Below are positions 8,234 through 17,373 of a stretch of 64,000 bases of DNA, in pieces; the first letter of the stretch is position 1; every line of letters begins with the position of its first letter. The stretch lies in NCBI RefSeq assembly GCF_024341905.1, contig NZ_BQXY01000011.1, positions 62,001 to 126,000 on the forward strand. Reading direction: 5' to 3'. Origin of the DNA: Clostridium folliculivorans. Lineage in GTDB: Bacteria > Bacillota > Clostridia > Clostridiales > Clostridiaceae. Position numbers and translations under genes: made by a program. Under the pieces are notes generated by a model, which did not search any database, had not been told where the DNA came from, and saw nothing but the letters and a program-made list of their open reading frames with translations.

Positions 8234-9970
8234 TTAAAATTCTTGGTGAGTAGCCGCAGGTTTATTCTTCTTTGATAATAAAAGTGTGAATATTAATCCA
8301 AGTAAGGCAATTACAGCTGCTCCTAGGAATAGTTTTGAAAAGCCTTCGTTTAAAGTACTTTGAAAAACATTTTCTATTGAAGATCTAAGTGTATCTATTT
8401 GAGAAAGATAGTCTGATTTCCATTGGGCAACCAAGGTGTCTGCAGTTACTCCTTTTGGAAGTTTACTGTTTTGTAATTGTTGCTTTAACATTGGAGAGAA
8501 TTTATCTATCATTGAACTGCTAAATTGTTTTAGTACATCAGTTATTGTTGTAACATCTGCATTTTGAAGAGCAGCTAGTTGATCAGAGGATATTGATGAT
8601 GAGCCTCCTTGAGTCATAGAAACTGCTGCATTGCTGCCAGGTATAGTTACTTTAGGAAGTATAGCCATCAACTTAGGTGATATATTTTTTCCAGCTTCAG
8701 ATATAAATCCTATAAGTATGTTAGGGGATATTGCAACACCTATAGATCTTATTAGAGATAGTGTTGATTGAGCTGAAGCAGTTTCACTAGGATCAACATT
8801 TGTTTGCATTAGATAATTAAGTGGTGTTCCCATGCAGAACCCCATTCCAAGTCCTATAAAAGCCAGACCAATTAGCAAAGAAATAAAAGATGGATTTTTA
8901 GCTACAATGAAAGCTAAGGTTGAGCTTCCTATCAATGTAGAGGCAAATCCCATACTAAGTACTAACTTAGGTGAATATTTATCTACAAGTTTTCCGCCTA
9001 ATGGTGCTGAGACACCTGAAAATATAGCCATAAGGGTTACTAAGTATCCACCTGAGCCAGTTTTTAACTTTAATGCATTTTCTCCAAATTGAGGAACAAA
9101 CACTATACCCATCATCCCTGCTCCAGTTATGAAAGAAATCAGAAGAGTAAGAGCAATTTCTTTGTTTGTAAAGTATTTAAGATTTAATATAGGATCTAAA
9201 GATTTTTTTTCAACTACTATAAATATAGGAAGTAAAACTATAAAGATCAGTAAGTAAGGCCAAACTTTAGTTGAAGCTATACTGTTTCTAAAGTCATGAA
9301 ATTGCAAGTTTGTAAGTGCATACATTAATGCAAGGATTAATATGGTCACTACAATGCTACCTAATACATCCAGTTTTTTAGGTTCTTTTAAAACACCCTC
9401 ATCTTTTACGATTAATGCTGTTATTATTACACCAATACATATTGGAACATTTATTAAGAATAATACACCCCAGTTAGAATTACCAACTAAATTAAGTAAT
9501 GCGGAGCCAACAGTTGGTCCCAATGTAGTAGAAATACCATATATAGCACCTACTAGTCCAAGAGCTGAACCTTTTTTTTCAATTGGGAAACTTTCGCCAA
9601 TATAAGCAGTGGCTACTGGCATTATTCCTCCTCCGCCTAATGCTTGAATAACTCTTGCTGTTAAAAGAAATGAAAAACTGCCTGCATAATTAGAAACGCC
9701 GCAAAGTAATGATCCTATTCCGAATAAAGCTATACTTAAAGTGAAAACTCTCTTTTTACCATACCTGTCAGAAAATTTTCCGGCTATAGGCATAGAAACT
9801 GCATATGCAAGCGTATATATAGTTACTATCCAAACACTGCTACTAGAAGATATTGATAGTTGAGAAGCTATTACAGTTCTAGCTGGAGAGACAATACCAG
9901 TGTCTAAAGCACCTATAAAAATACCTAATAGAAAGATTATGAGTAAGATGGTTCGATTATTTTTTTTCAT
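8234..9970 (-). CDS. MFS drug efflux transporter, DHA2 (EmrB/QacA) family, 14 TM
   Basis: 578 residues. Motif A appears as GKFSDRYGKKRVF near residue 65 and a motif C-like stretch GGGGIMPVATAYIGESFP near residue 112, both diagnostic for drug/H+ antiporters. Fourteen membrane helices are expected. An unusually long hydrophilic insert (about residues 425-545, Ser/Gln-rich, predicted helical) lies between the last two helices and would be extracellular; usual family length is about 480-500. ATG 9970 follows AAGGAG. It is downstream of and probably controlled by the tetR gene at 10048-10578, and a TetR-type operator lies just upstream. Substrate unknown. Confidence 0.92.
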   Translation of the reverse strand: MKKNNRTILLIIFLLGIFIGALDTGIVSPARTVIASQLSISSSSSVWIVTIYTLAYAVSMPIAGKFSDRYGKKRVFTLSIALFGIGSLLCGVSNYAGSFSFLLTARVIQALGGGGIMPVATAYIGESFPIEKKGSALGLVGAIYGISTTLGPTVGSALLNLVGNSNWGVLFLINVPICIGVIITALIVKDEGVLKEPKKLDVLGSIVVTILILALMYALTNLQFHDFRNSIASTKVWPYLLIFIVLLPIFIVVEKKSLDPILNLKYFTNKEIALTLLISFITGAGMMGIVFVPQFGENALKLKTGSGGYLVTLMAIFSGVSAPLGGKLVDKYSPKLVLSMGFASTLIGSSTLAFIVAKNPSFISLLIGLAFIGLGMGFCMGTPLNYLMQTNVDPSETASAQSTLSLIRSIGVAISPNILIGFISEAGKNISPKLMAILPKVTIPGSNAAVSMTQGGSSSISSDQLAALQNADVTTITDVLKQFSSSMIDKFSPMLKQQLQNSKLPKGVTADTLVAQWKSDYLSQIDTLRSSIENVFQSTLNEGFSKLFLGAAVIALLGLIFTLLLSKKNKPAATHQEF

Positions 9971-9984
9971 GAAAAACTCCTTTC

Positions 9985-9997
9985 TGAACTATGTTCA
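9985..9997. promoter_or_regulatory. Candidate TetR operator upstream of the efflux gene
   Basis: TGAACTATGTTCA, arms TGAAC/GTTCA with a 3-base centre. The same arms recur as TGAACGATGTTCA at 10599-10611 upstream of tetR. Twelve of 13 bases agree between the two sites, which is strong internal evidence for one regulator binding both. Confidence 0.75.
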
Positions 9998-10047
9998 TTT
10001 AAAATTAAAATAAAATCATTTAGTATAATTCAACTAAATGATATAAG

Positions 10048-10578
10048 TTACATTTGAATTGAGTGATATATTTCATCAAATGATATGTCTTTTTGTTTTA
10101 CTGCAAAGGTCATAGAATTGATTATGAACTTAGCTAATTTTTTAGAATTTATTAAAGGTCTTATTTCTCCTTTTTCTGTTGCTATATTAATTGATTGTTC
10201 TAAAGCTTCATAAATTTGATCAAATATATATTGGTGTGGACAACCCTTAGAGCCATCTACCGTCATCATCATAAAAGTATCTATATAAGTAGATAAAAAT
10301 TTATTTATATCAGAATAAATGAGAAATAATTTATCTTTTATATGGATATCTTTATATATAAGTGAATTAGAAAGTTCAATTACTCTATCCCAGTCATTAG
10401 TTATGATTTCTATAATTAAAGCATCCTTATTAGAAAAATAATTATAAAAGGTTCCTATACCAATATTGCAGGACTTGGCTATATCTCTTATGTTAAAATT
10501 ATTATAACCACTATTTGTAAGAACTGATCTTCCTTCTTCAATAAGTTTGTCTTTTATATTAAGTAGTATCTTAGGCAT
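10048..10578 (-). CDS. TetR family transcriptional regulator of the efflux gene
   Basis: 176 residues. Residues about 1-55 hold the TetR helix-turn-helix (SGYNNFNIRDIAKSCNIGIG then TFYNYFSNKDAL), the remainder an all-helical ligand domain. It is transcribed in the same direction as the efflux gene 77 bases downstream. Paired TGAACnATGTTCA operators before both genes argue for autoregulation and repression of the pump. ATG 10578 follows AAAGGAGCC. Confidence 0.9.
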   Translation of the reverse strand: MPKILLNIKDKLIEEGRSVLTNSGYNNFNIRDIAKSCNIGIGTFYNYFSNKDALIIEIITNDWDRVIELSNSLIYKDIHIKDKLFLIYSDINKFLSTYIDTFMMMTVDGSKGCPHQYIFDQIYEALEQSINIATEKGEIRPLINSKKLAKFIINSMTFAVKQKDISFDEIYHSIQM

Positions 10579-10598
10579 TTAAAGGCTCCTTTGTTTTA

Positions 10599-10611
10599 TG
10601 AACGATGTTCA
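10599..10611. promoter_or_regulatory. Candidate TetR operator upstream of tetR
   Basis: TGAACGATGTTCA, an inverted repeat with 5-bp perfect arms about 20 bases before the tetR start; the matching site is at 9985-9997. Confidence 0.75.
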
Positions 10612-10772
10612 CTAATAATATTATTATATTGCAAATATCTTAAAATGCAATATATAAATTAAAAATTATAAAAATTTAATTTTAAATAAGAAAGAAATAG
10701 TTTATATTTAATGTAAGTTGGTAATATTAGTTTTTTATATATAAATTAATTATTGTAAAGAGAGGGACAAGT

Positions 10773-11816
10773 ATGAGAAAGACTCGTACGGAAAGAAATA
10801 AGGATAGAAAGAAAAAGAGAATATTAAAAGTGGCGAAGCATGTTCTAGTTCTTTTTTCAGCAAATATCGTAATAGGACTTGCGTTATCAATCCCCTTAGT
10901 TTATTATGGGCCTTTTATAAACATAAAGGAATTCATAGTTACTACTGCAATGACAACCCTTAGACACCAATACATAGCAACACTCTTTCTAAGCAATGAA
11001 GAAATAAATAAAATAATGGATAAGCAAAAAATAGAGGATGATGTCAATAGTGATATATCTCAAATAGCTGTACAAACTATTGCTCCACCAGTAGATGAAG
11101 TAAATAAAGAAAAACAGAATAATGATGATCCTTACAATGGAATAAAGCTAATTGATATAAGCAATGATAGATATAAAGGATATGTGTTAATAATTGATGA
11201 TCCTAAGAGAATAACAGTAGCTTCTTCGACTAAGCTTGGAAGCAGTGGTATGAAGTTAGATGAGATAATGAAAGAAGAAAAAGCTTTAGTTGGTATAAAT
11301 GCAGGAGGATTTGAAGATGAAAATGGTAAGGGTAATGGTGGTAAGCCTTTAGGTGTAGTAGTGCATGAAGGAAAAGTAGTGTATGGAAAAGAAGGCGTAG
11401 AGTACTCAGTAATAGGTTTCAATAACGATGGTGTTTTAGTCCTTGGAAGATATACTTTAAATCAAATAAGACAAAACAATATTAAGGAAGCTGTTTCTTT
11501 TTCTCCTTTTTTAATAGTGAATGGTGAACCTACGATAAAAAGTGGAAATGGTGGCTGGGGGATTGCTCCTAGAACAGCGATTGGTCAAAGAAAAGATGGG
11601 TCTGTAGTTATGCTTGTTATAGATGGACGTCAAGTATCAAGTGTGGGAGCAACATTAAGAGATGTTCAAGATATATTGCTTCAATATGATGTTTATAATG
11701 CAGCTAATTTAGATGGAGGAGCATCTACTACTATGTACTATAAAGATAAAATAATAAATAAACCGTCATCACTAGCTGGCCCAAGAACTTTACCTACAGC
11801 CTTTATAGTTAAGTAA
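10773..11816 (+). CDS. Phosphodiester glycosidase (NAGPA) domain membrane protein
   Basis: 347 residues. A basic N-terminus (RTERNKDRKKKR) is followed by a membrane helix at about residues 22-45, so the rest is extracytoplasmic. Residues about 155-347 match the NAGPA domain: GINAGGFEDENG, SPFLIVNGEP, APRTAIGQRKDGSVVMLVIDGR and NLDGGASTTMYY, the last being the family active-site segment. The domain in other proteins hydrolyses GlcNAc-1-phosphodiesters and occurs in exopolysaccharide and wall-modifying proteins. ATG 10773 follows AGAGAGGGAC. It appears monocistronic. Its substrate here is unknown; a role at the cell wall is inference. Confidence 0.88.
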   Translation: MRKTRTERNKDRKKKRILKVAKHVLVLFSANIVIGLALSIPLVYYGPFINIKEFIVTTAMTTLRHQYIATLFLSNEEINKIMDKQKIEDDVNSDISQIAVQTIAPPVDEVNKEKQNNDDPYNGIKLIDISNDRYKGYVLIIDDPKRITVASSTKLGSSGMKLDEIMKEEKALVGINAGGFEDENGKGNGGKPLGVVVHEGKVVYGKEGVEYSVIGFNNDGVLVLGRYTLNQIRQNNIKEAVSFSPFLIVNGEPTIKSGNGGWGIAPRTAIGQRKDGSVVMLVIDGRQVSSVGATLRDVQDILLQYDVYNAANLDGGASTTMYYKDKIINKPSSLAGPRTLPTAFIVK

Positions 11817-11898
11817 AGAATCCAATAATAAAATAGTATCTAATATGATATAATAAGCTGTATGGCATTTTTTGTACTATATGGGAGTGTGATGATTT

Positions 11899-13149
11899 TT
11901 GAACTCGAGTCTTACATGGGACTTTATAATATTAGTAATTTTATTAGCTCTTTCTAGTTTTTTTTCAGCAGCAGAGACTGCTTTGATGTCTTTAAGTAAG
12001 ATAAGAATAAGACATTTAGTAGAAGAAAATATAAAAGGGGCTAAGCTAGTAGAAAAACTAACCGAAGAACCCAATAAACTTTTAGGAAGTATTTTAATTG
12101 GCAATAATGTTGTGAATATAGGAGCTTCTGCTCTTGCTACAACTGTCACTGCAAGACTTGTAAAAAGTGACTGGGGTGTTGCAATAGCTACTGCAGTGAT
12201 GACTATTTTAATATTAATATTTGGCGAGATAACTCCAAAGTCATTAGCTAAGCAGAAATCTGAAGCTGTCTCCTTACGTGTAATAGGACCAATAAGTTTA
12301 GTGGTTAGCATATTAAAACCATTTGTATGGATATTTAATAAGATAGCTTTATTCTTTATAAAAATACTAGGTGGAGAGACTACTATAAATCAACAGTTCA
12401 TAACGGAAGAAGAACTTAAAACAATTGTAAATGTAAGTGAGGAAGAAGGCGTACTAGAAATTGAAGAAAAGCAGATGATATACAATGTATTTGAATTTGG
12501 AGATCTTCAAGTGAAGGATGTAATGGTACAGAGAATTGATATAATTGCCGCAAGTGTAAAAGTTACTTATGAAGAAATAATTCAAATAATAAAAGATGAA
12601 CAGTTTTCTAGAATACCAGTGTATGGTGAGACTATAGATGATATATTAGGAGTTTTAAATGTTAAAGATCTAATATTGGCGGAAGATGTAAACAATAATT
12701 TTTCAGTTAAAGATTATATGAGAATTCCTCTTTATACTTTTGAATTTAAGAAAATAACTGAACTTTTTAGTGAAATGAAAAAAACTAGAAACCATATGGC
12801 TGTTGTTTTAGATGAATATGGTGGAACAGTGGGTATTGTAACTATAGAAGATTTAGTTGAAGAGATTGTCGGTGAGATTGAAGATGAATATGATGATGAA
12901 ACTGATAAGCATATTGAAGTGGTAAAAGAGGACGAATATATCGTAGATGGAAGTATGAGGATAAATGATCTGAATGAATTAATAGGAACGAAGATTGAAT
13001 CCGAAGAATTTGATTCTATAGGAGGCTTTATAATAGGACAGATAGGTAAGATGCCTGAGGAAAATGAAGAGGTATCCTATCTTAACACAAGATTTGTAGT
13101 TGAAGAAGTAGAACGAAATAGAATAAAAAAGGTAAGAATTTATACCTAA
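11899..13149 (+). CDS. CNNM/CorC-type membrane protein (DUF21, CBS pair, CorC_HlyC domain)
   Basis: 416 residues. Residues 1-190 form the DUF21 membrane region ([32 protein letters not shown]). Two CBS domains follow ([40 protein letters not shown]) and a C-terminal CorC_HlyC domain ([15 protein letters not shown]...[10 protein letters not shown]). These proteins are linked to magnesium export or resistance (MpfA/CNNM) and are often mislabelled hemolysin. The start is TTG 11899 because GGGAGTG lies about 10 bases upstream and the nearby ATG is out of frame. Terminated by the hairpin at 13191-13250. Confidence 0.9.
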   Translation: MNSSLTWDFIILVILLALSSFFSAAETALMSLSKIRIRHLVEENIKGAKLVEKLTEEPNKLLGSILIGNNVVNIGASALATTVTARLVKSDWGVAIATAVMTILILIFGEITPKSLAKQKSEAVSLRVIGPISLVVSILKPFVWIFNKIALFFIKILGGETTINQQFITEEELKTIVNVSEEEGVLEIEEKQMIYNVFEFGDLQVKDVMVQRIDIIAASVKVTYEEIIQIIKDEQFSRIPVYGETIDDILGVLNVKDLILAEDVNNNFSVKDYMRIPLYTFEFKKITELFSEMKKTRNHMAVVLDEYGGTVGIVTIEDLVEEIVGEIEDEYDDETDKHIEVVKEDEYIVDGSMRINDLNELIGTKIESEEFDSIGGFIIGQIGKMPEENEEVSYLNTRFVVEEVERNRIKKVRIYT

Positions 13150-13190
13150 CAAAAAATAGGTAGCAGAAAATTAGTTTTTATATCATAATA

Positions 13191-13250
13191 AATAAAGACC
13201 ATGCATGAGAGGAGTTTTATTTCCTGGATTATGCGTGGTCCTTATTTTTA
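13191..13250. terminator. Bidirectional terminator between convergent genes
   Basis: AATAAAGACCATGCAT (13191-13206) pairs with ATGCGTGGTCCTTATT (13231-13246) with further inner pairing; T-rich on both strands. It separates the CNNM gene from the convergent ABC exporter. Confidence 0.85.
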
Positions 13251-13293
13251 TATGTGTCTTTAGAAGTTTTACAACAATCATCTGAAATACAAA

Positions 13294-13968
13294 TTATACT
13301 ACATCCTTAATGTTCAAATGTCTCATTATAGGCAATAGTAGAGCGCTTGATATTATTGCTATAGCAACAGGTATTAGTGCATAAGGCGAGAGTTTTGTTA
13401 TATCGTTATTTGAAGTTGCATTTAATATTAGAATACAGGATACAACCATGAGTGGAATAGATACCTTAACAGTTGAGAAGAATGAGTATGTTATGGAGAC
13501 AAATGAGTTAAATATTGTGTAGAATATTGTTAATACTACTATTTTTACTGTTATTTCTATAGTAAAGCTATCAGTAATGGCTGGATATATATAGTTTGCT
13601 ATATTAGCAACAGAGAAAAATATAATTGCACCTAGTATAGAGATTATTCCGCAGTATAAGCACATAACTAAAAGTTTAGCAAAGTATATCTTGGTTCTAC
13701 TTATTGGATAGGTAAACATTATATTTATTGTCTTAGTTTTATATTCTTCCATGAATAGTTCACCTGAAAGGATACAGGTAAATACATTTGTTATTAGACT
13801 TACAACAGCAAAAGAAAGTAAGATTATAGCATTCCAGGAATTCAACTTTTCATCACTATAAAGTACTGGAAGAATAATTAATGAGGATAGGATTAATGTA
13901 ATTAATATTCCTATAAACTTAGATCTTCTCTTTAGTTTAAAAAGTTCTATTGTTATTAAATTAAGCAT
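13294..13968 (-). CDS. ABC-2 type exporter permease (bacitracin/lantibiotic-resistance type)
   Basis: 224 residues, about six membrane helices starting LITIELFKLKRRSKFIGILI, the usual opening of BcrB/LanE-type permeases. ABC-2-like contact region near GELFMEEYKTKTINIMFTYPISRTKIYFAKL. It overlaps the upstream ATPase gene by 8 bases, so the two are cotranslated partners. Likely exports or expels a membrane-acting peptide; controlled by the adjacent two-component system. Confidence 0.85.
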   Translation of the reverse strand: MLNLITIELFKLKRRSKFIGILITLILSSLIILPVLYSDEKLNSWNAIILLSFAVVSLITNVFTCILSGELFMEEYKTKTINIMFTYPISRTKIYFAKLLVMCLYCGIISILGAIIFFSVANIANYIYPAITDSFTIEITVKIVVLTIFYTIFNSFVSITYSFFSTVKVSIPLMVVSCILILNATSNNDITKLSPYALIPVAIAIISSALLLPIMRHLNIKDVV

Positions 13969-14881
13969 TTTTAGTACCTCCTATAAGTGAAATAAAGTGG
14001 TCCTCTAAAGAATCCTTTCGAGTAGTCAATGACATTACTTCTACATCATTGCTAGTTAAAACCTTATTTATAATTGCACTATTATCTAATCTTTCATATA
14101 TTCGTATCGTATTTACACCGTCAACTACGAAGTTATTAATATGCAATTTTTCTGTAAGCAAGAAAGCAGCTTTTTTTACATCATTTACTGTTATTTCGAT
14201 AGAATGTTTGTTTTTAGACTGGATAGTTGCGTAGTCGATTTCTTCAAGTAATTTTCCTTTATGAATTATTCCTATAGTATCAGCAATTTGTTCAATTTCA
14301 CTTAAGATGTGACTTGATATAAGTACGGTAACTCCGTGTTTTTTTGAAAGTGTTATTAGTAGATCTCTTATATGCTTTATACCTATAGGATCCAGACCAT
14401 TTATAGGTTCATCTAACATTAGAAATTCAGGTTTTGTAAGGATTGCCCTTGCTATACCCAATCTCTGCTTCATGCCTAATGAAAATTCTTTTACAAGCTT
14501 TCCTTCAAAGTTATCTAGTTTAACCATATCTAATGCGGTTTGGATGCAGTCTTCGTCTTCGTATCCCATCAAGGTCTTATGAATTTGTAGATTTTCTCTT
14601 GCTGTAAGGGTTTCATAAAATGCAGGGGTTTCAATGACACTACCGATTCTCTTGAATACTTCAAATCTATTTAAGTTTATAGGTTCACCAAAAAATTCTA
14701 TGGAACCTGAAGTTGGTTTCAAAAGATTTACTATTAATTTTATTGTAGTAGTTTTTCCAGAACCATTTTCTCCAAGGAAACCATATATCTCGCCTTTTTT
14801 TATATTAATACTTAAGTTATCTAAAATTGTTTTATTCTTAAATTCTTTTGTAAGGTTAAAGGTTCTTAATGCATATACCAT
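13961..14881 (-). CDS. ABC exporter ATPase, BcrA type
   Basis: 306 residues. Walker A GENGSGKTTT near residue 40, signature FSLGMKQRLGIARA near 135, Walker B FLMLDEPINGLDP near 155, H-loop SSHIL near 190, then a roughly 90-residue C-terminal extension typical of BcrA-family ATPases. Start ATG 14881 follows AGGAGG. It pairs with the overlapping permease and with the upstream histidine kinase and response regulator genes, the normal layout of Firmicute antimicrobial-peptide detoxification modules. Confidence 0.92.
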   Translation of the reverse strand: MVYALRTFNLTKEFKNKTILDNLSINIKKGEIYGFLGENGSGKTTTIKLIVNLLKPTSGSIEFFGEPINLNRFEVFKRIGSVIETPAFYETLTARENLQIHKTLMGYEDEDCIQTALDMVKLDNFEGKLVKEFSLGMKQRLGIARAILTKPEFLMLDEPINGLDPIGIKHIRDLLITLSKKHGVTVLISSHILSEIEQIADTIGIIHKGKLLEEIDYATIQSKNKHSIEITVNDVKKAAFLLTEKLHINNFVVDGVNTIRIYERLDNSAIINKVLTSNDVEVMSLTTRKDSLEDHFISLIGGTKNA

Positions 14882-15076
14882 TATTAAATCCTCCTAATCT
14901 TTAATAAGTAACTGAGTTAATATCAAAATTTACTTGTTATAGTAATCTTGTTTAGGTGTTTAAATATAAAATGTTTGTTTAAATCTTAATCTTTAATAAC
15001 AGTATATTTAAAATACCTTTAAAATTTTTAAAATAAACCTTACAAATTTCTTAAATAAGTTAAGAATTTTACTTTA

Positions 15077-16003
15077 CTATTTATTTAAATAGAACTTAAA
15101 GGTAGTTTTTTTAAAGGGATAGCTTTCTAAGAAAACATCACCATTCATTCTTTTTACTAAGGTCTGTACTATAGTAAGACCTAACCCGCTGCCAGAGTAA
15201 TCTTTATTCCGTGAATCTTCTATTGTATATAGTCTTTGAAAAACTTTATCTTTCTCTAAAGAATTAATACCTTTACCATTATCCCACTCTTCAATCCATA
15301 CTACGTTTGCTTCTTCATATAAAGAAACTCCAATGGATGTTCCTTCATAACCATATTTTAAAGAATTACTTATAAGATTGTTAAGTATCCTCTCTATAGC
15401 ATCTTTATTAGCGTAGCAGTAAATGTCTGTATCAGGTATGCTTACTTCCATAGAAAGATTTTTTTCACTAATTATACTGTAAAAGTTTAAAACTATTTCT
15501 CGAAGTGTTTCTGATATATTTATTTTATCTAAAACTATTTCTTTATCACCAGATTCAAGTTTGGCTAGAGTAAAGAATTTGTTAATAAGCTCTATAACTT
15601 CATTGGTTTTAGCGCCAAGCTTTAGTAAGTAATCAGTTTTGCCACTCTCTGAAATATTCTTGTTATAATTTATTTGATCAATATAGCCAAGCATTACAGT
15701 TAATGGTGTTCTTAAATCATGAGAAACATTTGAGAGCATCTTTTTCATTGATTCTCTAGATTCATAATCACTGATTTGAAGCTTGTGAAATTCATTGATT
15801 AAGTGATTTATGGATTGGCATAACTTTTTGACATCTCTATTTGAGGAAGTTACTTTAATTCTAAGATTAGTATTATTAGATGAAATATCTTCACAGATTG
15901 AGGAAATGTATTTTATATCTTTCTTTATCTTTAAATTTTTTAGAGCTAGTAATACGATTATTATGAGTAGTATAAGGATTATAAACAGCAAAAGCTCTAT
16001 CAT
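15077..16003 (-). CDS. Sensor histidine kinase
   Basis: 308 residues. One membrane helix at residues 2-21 and essentially no extracellular sensor loop, then a HAMP-like linker and the kinase core: H-box SHDLRTPLTVMLGYI (His about 95), N-box NNLISNSLKYGY, G1 DNGKGI and G2 GSGLGLTIVQ. Such short intramembrane-type kinases commonly sense antibiotic stress together with an ABC exporter. It starts 2 bases after the response regulator stop with AGGAGA as ribosome site. Downstream ABC genes lie after a 195-base gap. Confidence 0.92.
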   Translation of the reverse strand: MIELLLFIILILLIIIVLLALKNLKIKKDIKYISSICEDISSNNTNLRIKVTSSNRDVKKLCQSINHLINEFHKLQISDYESRESMKKMLSNVSHDLRTPLTVMLGYIDQINYNKNISESGKTDYLLKLGAKTNEVIELINKFFTLAKLESGDKEIVLDKINISETLREIVLNFYSIISEKNLSMEVSIPDTDIYCYANKDAIERILNNLISNSLKYGYEGTSIGVSLYEEANVVWIEEWDNGKGINSLEKDKVFQRLYTIEDSRNKDYSGSGLGLTIVQTLVKRMNGDVFLESYPFKKTTFKFYLNK

Positions 16004-16005
16004 AG

Positions 16006-16695
16006 CTATACATCTCCTAACTTATAACCGATTCCCCAGATAGTCTTTATATATTTAGGTTCAGAGGGGTTATCCTCTATTTTCTCCCTAACTCTCCTAA
16101 TATGAACCATAACAGTATTTTCATCCTTCATGAAATCATCCTGCCAAATAGATGAGAACAATTGAGTTTTTGTAAATACTCTCTTAGGATTTTCTAATAA
16201 TAACTTTATGATTTCAAATTCTTTTGCAGTTAGATCTATTGGAGTCCCATTTTTTATTAATTGATAGTTATCTAAGTCCAGTGTAAGTTCACCTCTTTGA
16301 ATCTTAGATTCCTTTGGAAGAGAATTTTTAAAGTAACCAATTCGCCTAAGTGATGCGTTTATTCTGGCATTTAACTCGTTTAATGAAAAAGGTTTAGTGA
16401 TGTAATCATCAGCACCTAATTCTAATCCTAGTATTTTATCTAACTCACTATCTTTAGCTGAGATTATAATAACAGGTATAGTACTAACTTCTCTTATCTT
16501 TCTTAGAACTTCTTTTCCATTAAGCTTTGGAAGCATAATATCCAGTAGTATCAGGTCAAAGTTGTTGTTGTAAAATTCCTGAAGTGCTAATTCTCCATCT
16601 TTAACCGAAGTAATAGAAAATCCTTCGCTTTTTAGATGGCTATATACTAATTCATTGATTTCAATGTCATCTTCTACTAATAATAAGTTGTAAAT
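16006..16695 (-). CDS. OmpR-family response regulator with an apparent ATT start
   Basis: 229 residues when read from ATT at 16695-16693. The receiver domain begins YNLLLVEDDIEIN with the acidic pair at 9-10, phospho-acceptor Asp 52 in LILLDIMLP, the Ser of IISAKD and Lys of ITKPFS; the C-terminal winged helix ends IRRVREKIEDNP...IWGIGYKLGDV. An in-frame stop precedes the ATT by only five codons and no ATG, GTG or TTG occurs before the receiver domain. The next ATG would delete the first 53 residues including Asp 52. A strong AGGGGGG site sits 7 bases before the ATT. Works with the histidine kinase encoded 2 bases downstream. Confidence 0.88.
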   Translation of the reverse strand: MYNLLLVEDDIEINELVYSHLKSEGFSITSVKDGELALQEFYNNNFDLILLDIMLPKLNGKEVLRKIREVSTIPVIIISAKDSELDKILGLELGADDYITKPFSLNELNARINASLRRIGYFKNSLPKESKIQRGELTLDLDNYQLIKNGTPIDLTAKEFEIIKLLLENPKRVFTKTQLFSSIWQDDFMKDENTVMVHIRRVREKIEDNPSEPKYIKTIWGIGYKLGDV

Positions 16696-16876
16696 AACAA
16701 GTCCCCCCTAACTATATAATTCTATAAATTAATGATTATTTGAAAGATTTGATCTAAGATATGAGATGAATTTATGATAATATTAAATAAGTATTATCAG
16801 GTTATTGGTGTAGTATCTAGTATATACTATATTTTACAGTAATAATTATATTATTTAAAGATAGGAATGATAATGT

Positions 16877-17317
16877 ATGAACTTTATGCAGGAAGCACTT
16901 AAAGAGGCGATTATAGCTAAAAATTTAGATGAGGTACCAGTAGGAGCTATAGTTGTTAAAGATGGGACTATAATAGGAAGAGGACATAATTTAAGAGAAA
17001 CAAAAAAATCCCCTTTAGCTCATGCTGAGATAATTGCTATTGAAGAAGCTTCTAAGCATCTCGGGTCGTGGAGACTAAGTGGATGTGAAATGTTTGTGAC
17101 CTTAGAGCCTTGTGTTATGTGTGCTGGAGCTATAATACAAAGTAGACTATCGAAACTTCATATAGGAACCTTTGATCCAAATGGTGGAGCTTGTGGTTCT
17201 ATTATAAATCTGACTCAAAATACAAATCTAAGCTTTTTTGTACAGGTTAATTGGTGCTATGATGAGAGATGTAGCTTAATAATTAGTAATTTTTTCAAGG
17301 AAAGAAGAAAGAAATGA
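16877..17317 (+). CDS. tadA: tRNA-specific adenosine deaminase TadA
   Basis: 146 residues, normal length. Zinc and catalytic residues are seen: His 49 and Glu 51 in HAEIIAIEEA, Cys 79 and Cys 82 in PCVMCAGAI. It converts A34 to inosine in tRNA-Arg(ACG), an essential decoding step. Start ATG 16877 has a weak ribosome site (TAGGAATGATAA). Monocistronic; followed by a strong terminator. Guanine deaminase is the only near alternative, but the LEPCVMCAGA pattern and length favour TadA. Confidence 0.93.
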   Translation: MNFMQEALKEAIIAKNLDEVPVGAIVVKDGTIIGRGHNLRETKKSPLAHAEIIAIEEASKHLGSWRLSGCEMFVTLEPCVMCAGAIIQSRLSKLHIGTFDPNGGACGSIINLTQNTNLSFFVQVNWCYDERCSLIISNFFKERRKK

Positions 17318-17366
17318 CCTAGATAAACAGAGGATAACTGGTTACTCTATTTATCTAGGTCATTTA
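17315..17366. terminator. Bidirectional terminator after tadA
   Basis: TGACCTAGATAAA (17315-17327, overlapping the tadA stop) pairs with TTTATCTAGGTCA (17350-17362), followed by TTTAATG. Inner AGAGGATAA/TTACTCT also pairs. Serves the convergent aminotransferase gene as well. Confidence 0.85.
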
Positions 17367-17373
17367 ATGTTGA

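Noticed and set aside
11877-12311. A 144-codon minus-strand open frame opposite the CNNM gene
   Set aside because: Antisense to a well-recognised domain (DUF21); codon pattern is that of a shadow.
11899-13149. Calling the CBS-domain membrane protein a hemolysin
   Set aside because: That name comes from old annotation; domain order matches CNNM/CorC ion-handling proteins.
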